A DNA stretch of 64,000 bases. It comes from Microbacterium sp. (GTDB lineage Bacteria; Actinomycetota; Actinomycetes; Actinomycetales; Microbacteriaceae). Location of the stretch: positions 310,001 to 374,000 of the forward strand of contig JAEKKN010000017.1 in assembly GCA_019510305.1 (NCBI GenBank). Direction: 5' to 3'. This document shows, piece by piece, positions 40,202 through 48,600 of the stretch; position 1 is the stretch's first letter; each line of letters starts with the position of its first letter. The translations under genes were made by a program, and so were the position numbers. The notes beneath the pieces are model-generated. The model was not told the DNA's origin. It saw only the letters and a program-made list of their open reading frames with translations, and did no database searches.

Positions 40202-42382
40202 TCAGACCCGAGCAGCCTGCTCGGCCTTCTTCTCCCGCCGAAGCCCGTGCAGCAGCGGCTCGGTGTAGCCGCTGGGCTGCGCCGCCCCCTCGACGATCAG
40301 GCGACGGGCGGCGGTGAACGCGATGCCCGGTTCTTCGCCCTCGGCGAAGGCCAGCGGCTCGTAGTTGGGGTCGCCCGCGTTCTGCTCATCGACGACCACG
40401 GCGAGACGACGCAGACTCTCATCGACCTGCTCGAGCGTGATGACGCCGTGCTGCAGCCAGTTGGCGAGCAGCTGGCTCGAGATGCGCAGCGTCGCGCGGT
40501 CCTCCATGAGGCCGACGCCGTTGATGTCGGGCACCTTCGAGACGCCGATGCCCTGGTCGATCCAGCGCACGACGTACCCGAGGATCGACTGCGCGTTGTT
40601 GTCGATCTCCTCCGCGACGATCTCGGGCGTGAGATCTCCCTCACCCGCCAGCGGCGGCACGAGCAGGGCGTCGAGCGCGCTGTCGCCCACAGGCGCGAGC
40701 GTCGCGCGCACCGCGAACGGGTCGACCTGGTGGTAGTGCAGAGCGTGCAGGGTCGCGGCGGTCGGCGAGGGCACCCAGGCGGTGGATGCTCCCGACTGGG
40801 GGTGCGCGATCTTCTTCTGCAGCATGTCGTGCATGAGGTCGGGTTCGGCCCACATGCCCTTGCCGATCTGGGCGTGCCCGTCGAGCCCGCAGGCGACGCC
40901 GATCGCGACGTTGCGGTCCTCGTACGCCTTCATGAACGGCTGCTGCTTGATCGCGGCCTTCGGCAGGAAGGGCCCCGCGTGCAGCGAGGTGTGGATCTCG
41001 TCTCCGGTGCGATCGAGGAAGCCCGTGTTGATGAACACCACCCGATCGGATGCGGCGGCGATCGCGGCGGCGAGGTTCGCCGAGGTGCGGCGCTCCTCGT
41101 CCATGATCCCGACCTTCATGGTGCGGCCGGGCAGTCCCAGCAGCTGCTCGACGCGGTCGAACAGCTCGGCCGCGAACGCGACCTCCTCAGGGCCGTGCAT
41201 CTTGGGCTTGACGATGTACATCGAGCCGGTGCGCGAGTTGCGCCCGGCGTTCGGACCCTCGAGCTCGGGGAGCGTGCCGAGAGCTGTCATGATCGCGTCG
41301 AGGATGCCCTCGAAGATCGGCTCGCCGTCGCGGTCGAGCACGGCGTCGGTGCGCATGAGGTGGCCGACGTTGCGGACAAAGAGGAGGGCGCGCCCCGGGA
41401 GCGTGACCTCCGAACCGTCGGCCCGGTTGTACGTGCGGTCGGCGGCGAGGGTGCGCGTGAACGTGCGGCCGCCCTTGGTGACGGTCTCGCTGAGGGTGCC
41501 GTCCATGAAGCCCCGCCAGTTGCGGTAGCCGAGGGCCTTGTCTTCACCGTCGACCGCGGCGACCGAGTCCTCGAGGTCGAGGATCGCGGTGACGGCGGAC
41601 TCGAGGATGATGTCCTGGACGCCTGCGGCGTCCGTCGTGCCGATCCGGCCGGCGCGGTCGATCACGATCTCGGCGTGCAGGCCGTTGTGGACGAGCAGCA
41701 CGGCAGTGGGAGCATCCGCTTCTCCGGCGTACCCGACGAAGACCGAGGCGTCGCGCAGCCGGCGCTGGCCGCCCGCGGTGTCGACGACGAGGCCCTCCGC
41801 GTCGACCCGATAGGCGCTCGCGTCGCTGTGCGAGCCCTCGTCCAAGGGGGCGATCTCGTCGAGGAACTCCCGCCCCCAGGCGACCACCTCGGCAGCACGG
41901 GTGTAGTTGAACTCCGTGCCGGGGGCGAGCTCGCCCTCCTGGCTGATCGCGTCGGTGCCGTACAACGCGTCGTACAGCGAGCCCCAGCGGGCGTTCGCAG
42001 CATTGATCGCGAAGCGGGCGTTGAGCAGCGGCACCACGAGCTGCGGACCCGCCATCGTCGCGAGCTCGGCGTCGACGTTCTCGGTCGTCACGGCGACCTG
42101 CTCCGGCTCGGGCACGAGATACCCGATCTCGGTCAGGAGGGCGCGGTAGGCGTCCTTGTCGGGAACCCCTGGGTGCGCACGGTGGAAGTCGTCGATGCGC
42201 TGCTGCAGTTCGTCGCGCCTGCGCAGCAGGGCCGCGTTGCGGGGCACCAGGTCGTGGATGAGCGCACTCGCCCCGGCCCAGAACGCGTCGGCGTCGCGAC
42301 CTGCATCCGCAAGCGCGGACTCGGCGAACTCGGCGATGGGTTCGGCGACCGAGAGGTCGGCGCGGGAGAGATACGAGGTCAT
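40202..42382 (-). CDS. glcB: Malate synthase G
   Basis: A 726-residue enzyme condensing glyoxylate with acetyl-CoA to malate. Family landmarks are the N-terminal [71 protein letters not shown], the catalytic core [17 protein letters not shown] and the late [16 protein letters not shown]. Length matches the G type (about 720) rather than the A type (about 530). It overlaps the end of the GlcG-like gene by 4 bp, so the pair is cotranscribed behind the perfect inverted repeat at 42838. Isocitrate lyase is not in the window; glyoxylate may come from glycolate or purines. Confidence 0.95.
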   Translation of the reverse strand: MTSYLSRADLSVAEPIAEFAESALADAGRDADAFWAGASALIHDLVPRNAALLRRRDELQQRIDDFHRAHPGVPDKDAYRALLTEIGYLVPEPEQVAVTTENVDAELATMAGPQLVVPLLNARFAINAANARWGSLYDALYGTDAISQEGELAPGTEFNYTRAAEVVAWGREFLDEIAPLDEGSHSDASAYRVDAEGLVVDTAGGQRRLRDASVFVGYAGEADAPTAVLLVHNGLHAEIVIDRAGRIGTTDAAGVQDIILESAVTAILDLEDSVAAVDGEDKALGYRNWRGFMDGTLSETVTKGGRTFTRTLAADRTYNRADGSEVTLPGRALLFVRNVGHLMRTDAVLDRDGEPIFEGILDAIMTALGTLPELEGPNAGRNSRTGSMYIVKPKMHGPEEVAFAAELFDRVEQLLGLPGRTMKVGIMDEERRTSANLAAAIAAASDRVVFINTGFLDRTGDEIHTSLHAGPFLPKAAIKQQPFMKAYEDRNVAIGVACGLDGHAQIGKGMWAEPDLMHDMLQKKIAHPQSGASTAWVPSPTAATLHALHYHQVDPFAVRATLAPVGDSALDALLVPPLAGEGDLTPEIVAEEIDNNAQSILGYVVRWIDQGIGVSKVPDINGVGLMEDRATLRISSQLLANWLQHGVITLEQVDESLRRLAVVVDEQNAGDPNYEPLAFAEGEEPGIAFTAARRLIVEGAAQPSGYTEPLLHGLRREKKAEQAARV

Positions 42383-42810
42383 GATTCCAGTCCTTCTACT
42401 CGAGCGCCGAGGCGCTTCAGGGTCTCGAGCGCGATCTCGATGTCTTGGGCGGGGCTGCCGCCTGCGACTCCGAGGCCGCCGACGCAGGTCTCGCCGAAGA
42501 AGATCGGAACGCCTCCGTCGATCGTCGTGAGGGCGCCGCCGGTGCCCAGGGGCAGTGCGGTGGTGAGCACGTCGGGGATGAGACCGGTGCGGCGGCGGGT
42601 CGATGCGGAGGTGACGGCCTTGCGCTTGCTCGTCTCGGCACTGTGCGGCGTCGCACCGTCTGCCATGCCGTAGGCGATCAGTGTCATCGACGGGTCGGCG
42701 ACCGAGACCACGGTCTTCACACCTGTGACCTCACCCACCTCCATGGCGATGGAGACGGCGCGGACGGCCGTTTCATAGGTGATCGCGACCGTCTGGCGAT
42801 GGGTAGACAT
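42379..42810 (-). CDS. GlcG/HbpS family heme-binding-type protein
   Basis: A 143-residue protein of the GlcG/HbpS family (older DUF336). The pattern is a first helix ([17 protein letters not shown]), [30 protein letters not shown], and a [28 protein letters not shown] end, with conserved Gly-rich turns. Family members bind heme or cobalamin-like ligands, and several lie in glycolate/glyoxylate operons, as here with glcB. I choose ATG 42810 because GGAGGGGA precedes it; an ATG 33 bases upstream is also in frame. The stop overlaps the glcB start. Confidence 0.87.
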   Translation of the reverse strand: MSTHRQTVAITYETAVRAVSIAMEVGEVTGVKTVVSVADPSMTLIAYGMADGATPHSAETSKRKAVTSASTRRRTGLIPDVLTTALPLGTGGALTTIDGGVPIFFGETCVGGLGVAGGSPAQDIEIALETLKRLGARVEGLES

Positions 42811-42837
42811 CGACGTCCCCTCCCTCTCCGTGGTATT

Positions 42838-42867
42838 CATCATGCGAATAATTGATTTCGCATGATG
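42838..42867. promoter_or_regulatory. Perfect 11-bp inverted repeat, operator of the glcG-glcB operon
   Basis: CATCATGCGAA (42838-42848) and TTCGCATGATG (42857-42867) separated by 8 bases, in an AT-rich stretch 28 bp upstream of the GlcG-like start. The size and symmetry fit a dimeric repressor of GntR, IclR or TetR type. No regulator gene is adjacent on either side, so it probably acts from elsewhere. Confidence 0.7.
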
Positions 42868-42913
42868 GAATGATACGACAGAAGAGGGGCGTTGTCCAGA
42901 ATGCGAGGCCGGC

Positions 42914-43450
42914 TCAGCGTTCCGCCGGGTCGGCCGTGCCGACGAGGATGCCGCGGGCGAGCGTGTGGAAGTGCCGGTGGAAGCCGAGCGTGCCCGGCGT
43001 CTCGTCTCCCGTGAGATCCAGAGCGTCGACGTCGAGAGCGTCCAGGACGAAGAAATAGCGGTGCACGCCCGTGCCCACCGGAGGCGCGGCGCCGATGTAG
43101 CGCTGCAGTCGCGCCTCGTTGGGCATGACCTTGGCTCCCGCCGGAAGGCTGTCGACCGAGCCGTCGATCGCGTCGAGGCCGACCAGGTCCGCCGGCAGGT
43201 TGAACGCCGCCCAGTGCCAGAAACCGGATCCGGTCGGCGCGTCCGGGTCGAAGCACGAGATCGCCAGGCTCTTCGTGCCTGCCGGCGGGGCCGACCAGCG
43301 TAGCCGCGGCGTCAGGTCGGACCCTCCACGGTCAGAGGACCAGGCCGACAGCGGCAGGGCGCCGCCCGGTTCGAAGTCGGGGCTGGTCAACTCGAGAGGG
43401 GCGACGGGGCGCAGCTCGGCGAGGGCGGCGTACGGGTCATACGAGAACAC
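42914..43450 (-). CDS. YbhB/YbcL (Raf kinase inhibitor-like) family protein
   Basis: A 178-residue protein of the bacterial PEBP family. Motifs are LTSPDFEPGGALP, GGSDLTPRLRWSAPPAGTKSLAI, CFDPDAPTGSGFWHWAAFNLP and the closing RYFFVLDALDVDALDL. The family binds small anionic ligands or lipids and its bacterial role is unsettled. GTG 43450 has AAGGAG upstream. It stands divergent from pyrE with an 84-bp gap. Confidence 0.88.
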   Translation of the reverse strand: MFSYDPYAALAELRPVAPLELTSPDFEPGGALPLSAWSSDRGGSDLTPRLRWSAPPAGTKSLAISCFDPDAPTGSGFWHWAAFNLPADLVGLDAIDGSVDSLPAGAKVMPNEARLQRYIGAAPPVGTGVHRYFFVLDALDVDALDLTGDETPGTLGFHRHFHTLARGILVGTADPAER

Positions 43451-43521
43451 GGAAGCTCCTTCGGGCGGTCTCCCGGCCACGATAAGCGGATGCCGGCGGC
43501 GAATCCAGCATCCGCTGCTTC

Positions 43522-43527
43522 TACACT
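43522..43527 (+). promoter_or_regulatory. -10 box of pyrE, implying a leaderless transcript
   Basis: TACACT followed by exactly 7 bases and then the GTG start of pyrE at 43535. Transcription would begin at or next to the start codon, and no ribosome site is visible. No good -35 match is seen. Confidence 0.5.
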
Positions 43528-43534
43528 GGATTCC

Positions 43535-44095
43535 GTGACCGCACTCGACGCAGACCGCCAGTCCCTTCTCGACCTCATCAAGGACGAGGCGGTGTTCCAC
43601 GGCGACTTCACGCTCTCGAGCGGCAAGAAGGCGACCTACTACGTCGACATGCGCAAGCTGACGCTCGACCACCGGGCGGCTCCCGCGATCGGCCGCATCA
43701 TGCTCGACCTGATCGCCGACCTCGACGTCGTCGCCGTCGGCGGCCTCACGCTCGGCGCCGACCCGATCGCGAACTCGGTGCTGCACGCCTCCGTCGCATC
43801 AGGCACCCCGCTCGACGCCTTCGTCGTGCGCAAGGAGCCCAAGGACCACGGCCGCGGCCGCCAGATCGAGGGCGCCGACGTCAAGGGCAAGCGCGTCGTC
43901 GTGCTCGAGGACACCTCGACCACCGGCCAGTCCGCGCTCAAGGCGGTGGAGGCCCTGCGCAAGGAGGGCGCAGAGATCGTCGCCGTCGCCGTGATCGTCG
44001 ACCGCAAGACCGGAGCGCAGGCCGCGATCGAGGCCGAGGGCCTCGAGTGGCGCGCGGCCTTCGATCTCGACGACCTCGGGCTCGACCCGCAGTGA
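43535..44095 (+). CDS. pyrE: Orotate phosphoribosyltransferase
   Basis: A 186-residue enzyme transferring phosphoribose from PRPP to orotate in UMP synthesis. Motifs are FTLSSGKKATYYVDMRKLTLDH near the N-terminus, DVVAVGGLTLGADPIA, FVVRKEPKDHGRGRQIEG (catalytic loop), and the PRPP loop VVVLEDTSTTGQSALKAV. Other pyr genes are absent, so it is solitary. GTG 43535 is chosen; a frame extends upstream but has no ribosome site and would overlap the -10 box. The stop overlaps the ROK pseudogene start (GTGA). Confidence 0.95.
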   Translation: MTALDADRQSLLDLIKDEAVFHGDFTLSSGKKATYYVDMRKLTLDHRAAPAIGRIMLDLIADLDVVAVGGLTLGADPIANSVLHASVASGTPLDAFVVRKEPKDHGRGRQIEGADVKGKRVVVLEDTSTTGQSALKAVEALRKEGAEIVAVAVIVDRKTGAQAAIEAEGLEWRAAFDLDDLGLDPQ

Positions 44096-44774
44096 ATCGC
44101 TTCGCCCTCGCCGTCGATGTCGGCGGCACCAAGATGGAGGCCGCGCTCGTAGCCGACGACGGCACCCTCGTGCAGGGAAGCCGCAGCCGTCGGGCGACGG
44201 GCCGGGATGCCACCCCCGCGTCGCTCGACGATGCGATCGCGACGGTGATCGCCCACGCCCTCTCCCGTCTCCCCGACGACGCAGAGCTCGTCGGCGCCGG
44301 CATCGGCAGTGCCGGGCCGATCGACCGTAACGTCGGCCAGATCCTCCCGGTGAACATGCCTGCAGCCCGCGGGTACGGTCTCGCGGGTGCGGTGCGCGCG
44401 ACCGCCTCCGGGATTCTCGGGCGTGGGCTGCCCACGGTGTTCGGCCACGACGGCGGTGCGCTCGCGCTCGCCGAGTCCTGGCTCGGCGCCACGAAGGGCG
44501 CCCGCTCCTCGCTCGCGATCGTCGTGTCGACGCGATCGAGCGTTCCGCACGGGCCGTCGGCGAGGCGCTGGCGGATGCAGCGACGCTCGTCGACCTCGAC
44601 ATGGTCGCGATCGGCGGAGGCTTCTCGCAGGTGTCCGCCGACTACATCGACCTCGTGCAGCAGGCTCTCACTGCGAGCGCCGCGCACGAGTACTCGCGGC
44701 GGACTCGCGTCGTGCGCTCCGGCCTCGGCGACGAGGGGCCCCTCATCGGCGCCGCGGCGTTCGTTCTGCGCTGA
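44092..44774 (+). pseudogene. ROK family sugar kinase broken by an internal deletion
   Basis: The first 145 residues are a normal ROK kinase (LAVDVGGTKMEAALV, then GAGIGSAGPIDRNVGQILPVNM, FGHDGGALALAESWLGATKG, SLAIVVST). At 44528-44535 the frame changes and the last 80 residues continue in another frame (DAIERSARAVGEALADAATL, then DMVAIGGGFSQVSADYIDLVQQ, ending GDEGPLIGAAAFVLR) to TGA at 44772-44774. The middle of the family, including GVGGG and the zinc motif CxCGxxGC, is missing (about 75 residues). The junction is at TCGACG, which may be a short shared repeat. Formerly a kinase for glucose, N-acetylglucosamine or N-acetylmannosamine. The tail overlaps the convergent MFS gene by 32 bp. Confidence 0.85.
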
Positions 44775-45915
44775 CCCCGAGCGACCCGCGCACCGCGAGC
44801 ACGGCCAGAAGCGGCACCGCGGCGCACAGCCCTGCCGACACGAGCAAGGTCGTGCTCGACGCGGGATCGCGGCCGATCAGCAGCACCAGTGCGGGCACGA
44901 AGGTGCCGCCGAGGGCCCCGCAGGCGACCAGCGCGCCGGTGACGGCGGCGCTCCGTGCGGCGTCCAGGCGATCGAGCGCGAGCCCGACGATCAGGCCGTA
45001 GCTCGGCGCAAGCAGGGCGACCGCAGCCGCGAGTGCGACGAGGGCTCCGATCGGAGCCGCCTTTAGCAGGAGCCCTGCGGAGGCCATCAGCACAGCGGCT
45101 GCCGCCGTTCCGACGGCGAGGATCGCGACGGGCGGCACTCCTCGTCTTCGGAGCCCCGCGGCGCCGAACCGGCCGAGCGCCATCAGCGTCCAGAACGCCG
45201 TCGTGCCGAGTGCCGCGGTCGAGGGGGAGAGAGACAGCGTGCGCTCGGGGATCACGGCCGACCAGCCGGAGAGGACGGTCTCGACCCCCACATAGAGGGG
45301 CAGCGCCACGGCGAACGGTGCCAGCATCGCGAGACCCCCGAGGTCGCGGCGGGCGGGAGGGGCGGGAGGGGCGGCATCCCGGCGGGCGGCTCGGCCGGTG
45401 GCGAGGATCACGATCGTCGCGAGCGGCACCGCAGCGAGTGCGCTCAGCGCGGGCATGGCGCCGGCACCCGCCGCCACCGCGAGGGGAGTCACCGCCGCGC
45501 TCACGGCCACCGACCCGGTGAGCGCGCTCAGCACCCCGGTGGCACTGCCGACCACGGCGCCCTTCGCAGCCACGGAGCCTGCGGCCTCCACGAGGCCGAA
45601 ACCCATGCCGGCGGTGGCCGCCGCGACTATGAAGAGCAGAGTGGTGTCGGCGCATGCTCCGGCCACGAGCGCGGCCGCCTGCAGTGCGCTGCCGACGATC
45701 AGAGTCGTGCGAGCGGGGCGCCGGAGCATCAGCGGGCCGGAGAGCAGGACGCCGACGAGCAGTCCTGCGAACAGAGCGGGGACGGCCAGGCTCAGGTCAG
45801 CGCCGATGCTCCGTTCCGCGGCGGGCAGGACCGCCGGGACGAACGACGCGGTGACGCCCAGGCTCGCGAACGCCGCGAACAGGCCGGCGGGGGCGTGACG
45901 GCGCGAGCTGCTCAC
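44743..45915 (-). CDS. MFS transporter linked to the muropeptide regulator
   Basis: A 390-residue permease with about 12 spans and a Pro/Ala-rich central loop (DAAPPAPPARRDLGG). Clear MFS architecture but no family-specific motif I can name. GTG 45915 overlaps the stop of the MurR-type regulator gene by 4 bp, so the two are cotranscribed divergently from the muropeptide operon. Transport of a muramyl sugar or muropeptide, as AmpG (also an MFS member) does, is a reasonable inference from position. It runs into the ROK pseudogene tail at its 3' end. Confidence 0.82.
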   Translation of the reverse strand: MSSSRRHAPAGLFAAFASLGVTASFVPAVLPAAERSIGADLSLAVPALFAGLLVGVLLSGPLMLRRPARTTLIVGSALQAAALVAGACADTTLLFIVAAATAGMGFGLVEAAGSVAAKGAVVGSATGVLSALTGSVAVSAAVTPLAVAAGAGAMPALSALAAVPLATIVILATGRAARRDAAPPAPPARRDLGGLAMLAPFAVALPLYVGVETVLSGWSAVIPERTLSLSPSTAALGTTAFWTLMALGRFGAAGLRRRGVPPVAILAVGTAAAAVLMASAGLLLKAAPIGALVALAAAVALLAPSYGLIVGLALDRLDAARSAAVTGALVACGALGGTFVPALVLLIGRDPASSTTLLVSAGLCAAVPLLAVLAVRGSLGVSAERTPRRR

Positions 45916-46814
45916 GCGCCCGAGGCTCGCACGTGGTGCACGGCGGCGAAAGTGTCGCGCAGCGCCTCCATCGATCGGTCGTAGTTCGACTGCGCGACGC
46001 CGATGAAGATGCAGTCGACGACCATCAGCTGGGCGATGCGGCTGCCCAGGGCACCGGAGCGGAACCCGGTCTCCCTGGCCGCCGTGGTGAGCACGATGTC
46101 CGCCTGACCGGCGAGCGGAGCGCCGGCGTGGTTCGTGATCGCGATGGTCGTGGCGCCGGCGCGCCGTGCCAGCATGAGGAACTCGATCGTGTCGGTGGTC
46201 GCGCCGCTGTGCGACACCGCGATGGCCACGTTCCCCGGCTGGAGGGTCGCAGCCGAGGTCCATGCCGCATGGTGATCCGACCACTCGAGCGCGGTCCTGC
46301 CGATCCGGGTCAGCTTGCGCTGCAGGTCGAGGCCCACGATCGAGCTCGCGCCCACGCCGAAGATGTCGACGCGGTTCGCGGCGGTGATGGCGTCGACGGA
46401 TGCCCTCAGAGCCTCGGTGTCGAGGACCTTCGCCGTGTCGGCGAGTGACAGCGTCTCGGCGAGCGAGACCTTGGCGACGATGTCCGACAGGGTGTCGTTG
46501 CGATCGATGTCCCCCGAGACGTCGGGCAGCGCCGCAGTGTCGAACGTCTCGCGCTCGACGTCGCGGAGGACGTGGTTGCGAAGCTCGCGCACGTGGTCGT
46601 ACCCCAGCCGCTTGCAGAAGCGGACGACCGAGGTCGTCGAGGTGCCGCATCGCTGCGCGAGCTCGGCCACCGAGTAGCCGGCGGTGGTGGCCGGATCGGC
46701 GAGGAACAGGTCGGCGATGCGCTGCTCGCTCGGGCGGAGCTCCGGGCGGATCGCGCGCATGCGGACGAGCACGGGGTGGGCGCCGGCGTCGTCGCGGGCG
46801 GCTTCGTAGGGCAT
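45912..46814 (-). CDS. RpiR/MurR family transcriptional regulator
   Basis: A 300-residue regulator with an N-terminal helix-turn-helix (RPSEQRIADLFLADPATTAGYSVAELAQRCGTSTTSVVRFCKRLG) and a C-terminal SIS sugar-phosphate-binding domain (RVDIFGVGASSIVGLDLQRKL, then VAIAVSHSGATTDTIEFLMLAR). This is the MurR arrangement; the natural effector of MurR is MurNAc 6-phosphate, the MurQ substrate. It is divergent from the operon that contains murQ. ATG 46814 is preferred because GGAG lies 7 bases upstream; the GTG at 46838 is the alternative. Overlaps the MFS gene. Confidence 0.9.
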   Translation of the reverse strand: MPYEAARDDAGAHPVLVRMRAIRPELRPSEQRIADLFLADPATTAGYSVAELAQRCGTSTTSVVRFCKRLGYDHVRELRNHVLRDVERETFDTAALPDVSGDIDRNDTLSDIVAKVSLAETLSLADTAKVLDTEALRASVDAITAANRVDIFGVGASSIVGLDLQRKLTRIGRTALEWSDHHAAWTSAATLQPGNVAIAVSHSGATTDTIEFLMLARRAGATTIAITNHAGAPLAGQADIVLTTAARETGFRSGALGSRIAQLMVVDCIFIGVAQSNYDRSMEALRDTFAAVHHVRASGA

Positions 46815-46872
46815 GGGCAGTCTCCGATCGCTGATCACACAGTAGAGGAATTTTTGTTACATGAGAAGCGAA

Positions 46873-46899
46873 CTTGGTGTACTTTTGGTGCACACCAAG
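46873..46899. promoter_or_regulatory. Inverted repeat upstream of the muropeptide operon
   Basis: CTTGGTGT (46873-46880) pairs with ACACCAAG (46892-46899), spacer 11 bp. A tighter pair TTGGTG-CA-CACCAA is included. The site lies 84 bp upstream of the first gene and 59 bp from the regulator gene, in an AT-rich stretch; likely operator of the MurR-type protein. Confidence 0.55.
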
Positions 46900-46982
46900 A
46901 CCGATGATGTTCGCGGGGCGACAACGGCGATGTGCCGACCCGACGCCGAAGCGATGCATCCCCAAGCCTGGAGGAATCAGCA

Positions 46983-48530
46983 ATGAGCACAGCACGGCGG
47001 GCGTCGTTCGGCGCCCTCACAGCGACAGGGGTCGCCCTGGCCCTCGTCATCACCGGTTGTTCGGCGCCGTCGAAGCCCGCGCCGTCGGAGGGCGCAGCCG
47101 CCGGCGGCGACATCGTCATCGGTGTCACCAGCGACCCCGACACCCTGTTCCCCTGGAAGGCCACGCAGTTCCAGGCGGTGAACGTCCTGCAGAACATCTA
47201 CGGCACCCTCACCGAGTTCGACGAGGACCTCAACGTCGTCCCCGGTCTCGCCGAGTCGTGGGATGTGTCTGAGGACGGACTCACCGTGACCTTCCACCTC
47301 CGTGACGGTGTCACCTTCGCCGACGGCAGCACCTTCGGCTCCGAGGACGTGAAGTACTCGCTCGACGCGATCGCCGCGGAGGCGACCGCCGCGGTCGCAC
47401 GCAGCTCGCTCGCATCCGTAGCCGGCGTCGAGGCGACCGACGAGAAGACCGTCACGGTCACGCTGAAGACTCCGGATGCCGCGCTGCCCGCGAACCTGGC
47501 CGTGATCAACATGGCCATGCTCTCGTCGGACGACACCGAGGAAGGGCTCAACACGACGCCGAACGGCACCGGCCCGTTCGTGATGGAAGACCGCACGCCC
47601 AGCCAGTCGCTCACCCTTGCGAAGAACGACGACTACTGGGGAGACGCCGCCCTCCTGGACACGGTCGAGTTTCGGGTGATCCCGGACGAGTCCTCGATCG
47701 TCTCGGCCATGCAGTCCGGCAACGTCCAGCTCGCCGTGTTCGACGACCCGCTCGTCGCGCAGACCGCCGAGGGCGCCAACGTGACGGTGGCGACGACACC
47801 GCAGCTGAGCTACCACGCGCTCCAGCTCAACGCCACACACGGCGACCTCGCCGACGTGAACGTGCGTCTCGCGATCCAGTGCGCGATCGACCGTCAGGAG
47901 GTGCTCGACACCGCAGCTCTCGGTGAAGGCGAGGTCACCGGCCCGATCACGTCGCCCGCGTACAAGTCCGATCCCGACGCCCGTCCGTGTCCTGAGCGCG
48001 ACCTCGACAAGGCAGCCGACTACCTCGACAAGGCGGGCAAGTCCGACGGCGTGACCATCAAGGCCATCGTCTCGCAGGGCGAGTACGCGACGTCGGTCAA
48101 CGAGGCGCAGAACCTCAAGGCGCAGCTCGCCGACGCCAAGATCACGCTCGAGCTCGAGGTACTCGAGTCCGGCGCGTTCGTAGACCGCTGGATCGCCGCC
48201 GACTTCGACGCCGCCGTCGCCCTGAACGGCGGACGCCCCGATCCCGACGGCATGTACGGCCGATACTTCACCAGCACCGGAAACCTGAACAAGGTCGCCG
48301 GCTACTCCTCGCCCGAGCTCGACGCCCTGTTCGCTGAAGGACGTCAGACGGCCGACCCGGAGAAGCGCAAGGAGATCTACGCGCAGGTATCGGAGAACCT
48401 CGAGGACAACGCGGCGTGGATCTGGCTGTTCACCAGCTACACCTACACGGCCGCGGCGTCGAACGTCGACGGCTTCGTCCCCATGGCGAACGGCTCGCTG
48501 CAGTACCTGCGGACGACCTCCATCAAGTAA
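46983..48530 (+). CDS. Peptide-type ABC transporter substrate-binding lipoprotein
   Basis: A 515-residue family 5 (DppA/OppA type) binding protein. Lipobox ITGC (Cys26) anchors it to the membrane. Family features are DIVIGVTSDPDTLFPW, NVLQNIYGTLTEFDEDLNVVP, LAESWDVSEDGLTVTFHLRDG, NGTGPFVMED, and NVRLAIQCAIDRQEV. The ATG at 46983 has GGAGGAATC upstream. It heads the operon with murQ, anmK and a dipeptide epimerase. A muropeptide such as a MurNAc-peptide or murein tripeptide is the probable ligand (inference); MppA-like binding proteins of this class bind murein peptide. Confidence 0.9.
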   Translation: MSTARRASFGALTATGVALALVITGCSAPSKPAPSEGAAAGGDIVIGVTSDPDTLFPWKATQFQAVNVLQNIYGTLTEFDEDLNVVPGLAESWDVSEDGLTVTFHLRDGVTFADGSTFGSEDVKYSLDAIAAEATAAVARSSLASVAGVEATDEKTVTVTLKTPDAALPANLAVINMAMLSSDDTEEGLNTTPNGTGPFVMEDRTPSQSLTLAKNDDYWGDAALLDTVEFRVIPDESSIVSAMQSGNVQLAVFDDPLVAQTAEGANVTVATTPQLSYHALQLNATHGDLADVNVRLAIQCAIDRQEVLDTAALGEGEVTGPITSPAYKSDPDARPCPERDLDKAADYLDKAGKSDGVTIKAIVSQGEYATSVNEAQNLKAQLADAKITLELEVLESGAFVDRWIAADFDAAVALNGGRPDPDGMYGRYFTSTGNLNKVAGYSSPELDALFAEGRQTADPEKRKEIYAQVSENLEDNAAWIWLFTSYTYTAAASNVDGFVPMANGSLQYLRTTSIK

Positions 48531-48540
48531 GCAGCGCGAC

Positions 48541-48575
48541 GCGGCGGTGCGGGCCAGTCTCGCCCGCATCGCCGC
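48541..48575 (+). terminator. Intercistronic hairpin after the peptide-binding protein gene
   Basis: A 14-bp stem with one G-T pair (48541-48554 with 48562-48575), 10 bases after the stop. It supports starting the permease at 48601 rather than at the GTG at 48547, which lies within the stem. Likely raises binding protein over permease levels. Confidence 0.6.
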
Positions 48576-48600
48576 CCCGACGACAGGCATCCTCCCGCCC

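Noticed and set aside
38579..42673. A 1364-codon open frame on the plus strand opposite the HAD gene, xthA and glcB
   Set aside because: It is antisense to three well-conserved genes and its protein is low-complexity, rich in Arg, Glu, Val and Asp. This is the usual mirror of GC-rich codon bias.
48547..48600. GTG at 48547 as start of the DppB-type permease
   Set aside because: It falls inside a 14-bp hairpin and adds 18 residues that do not look like a DppB N-terminus. ATG 48601 starts a normal one.
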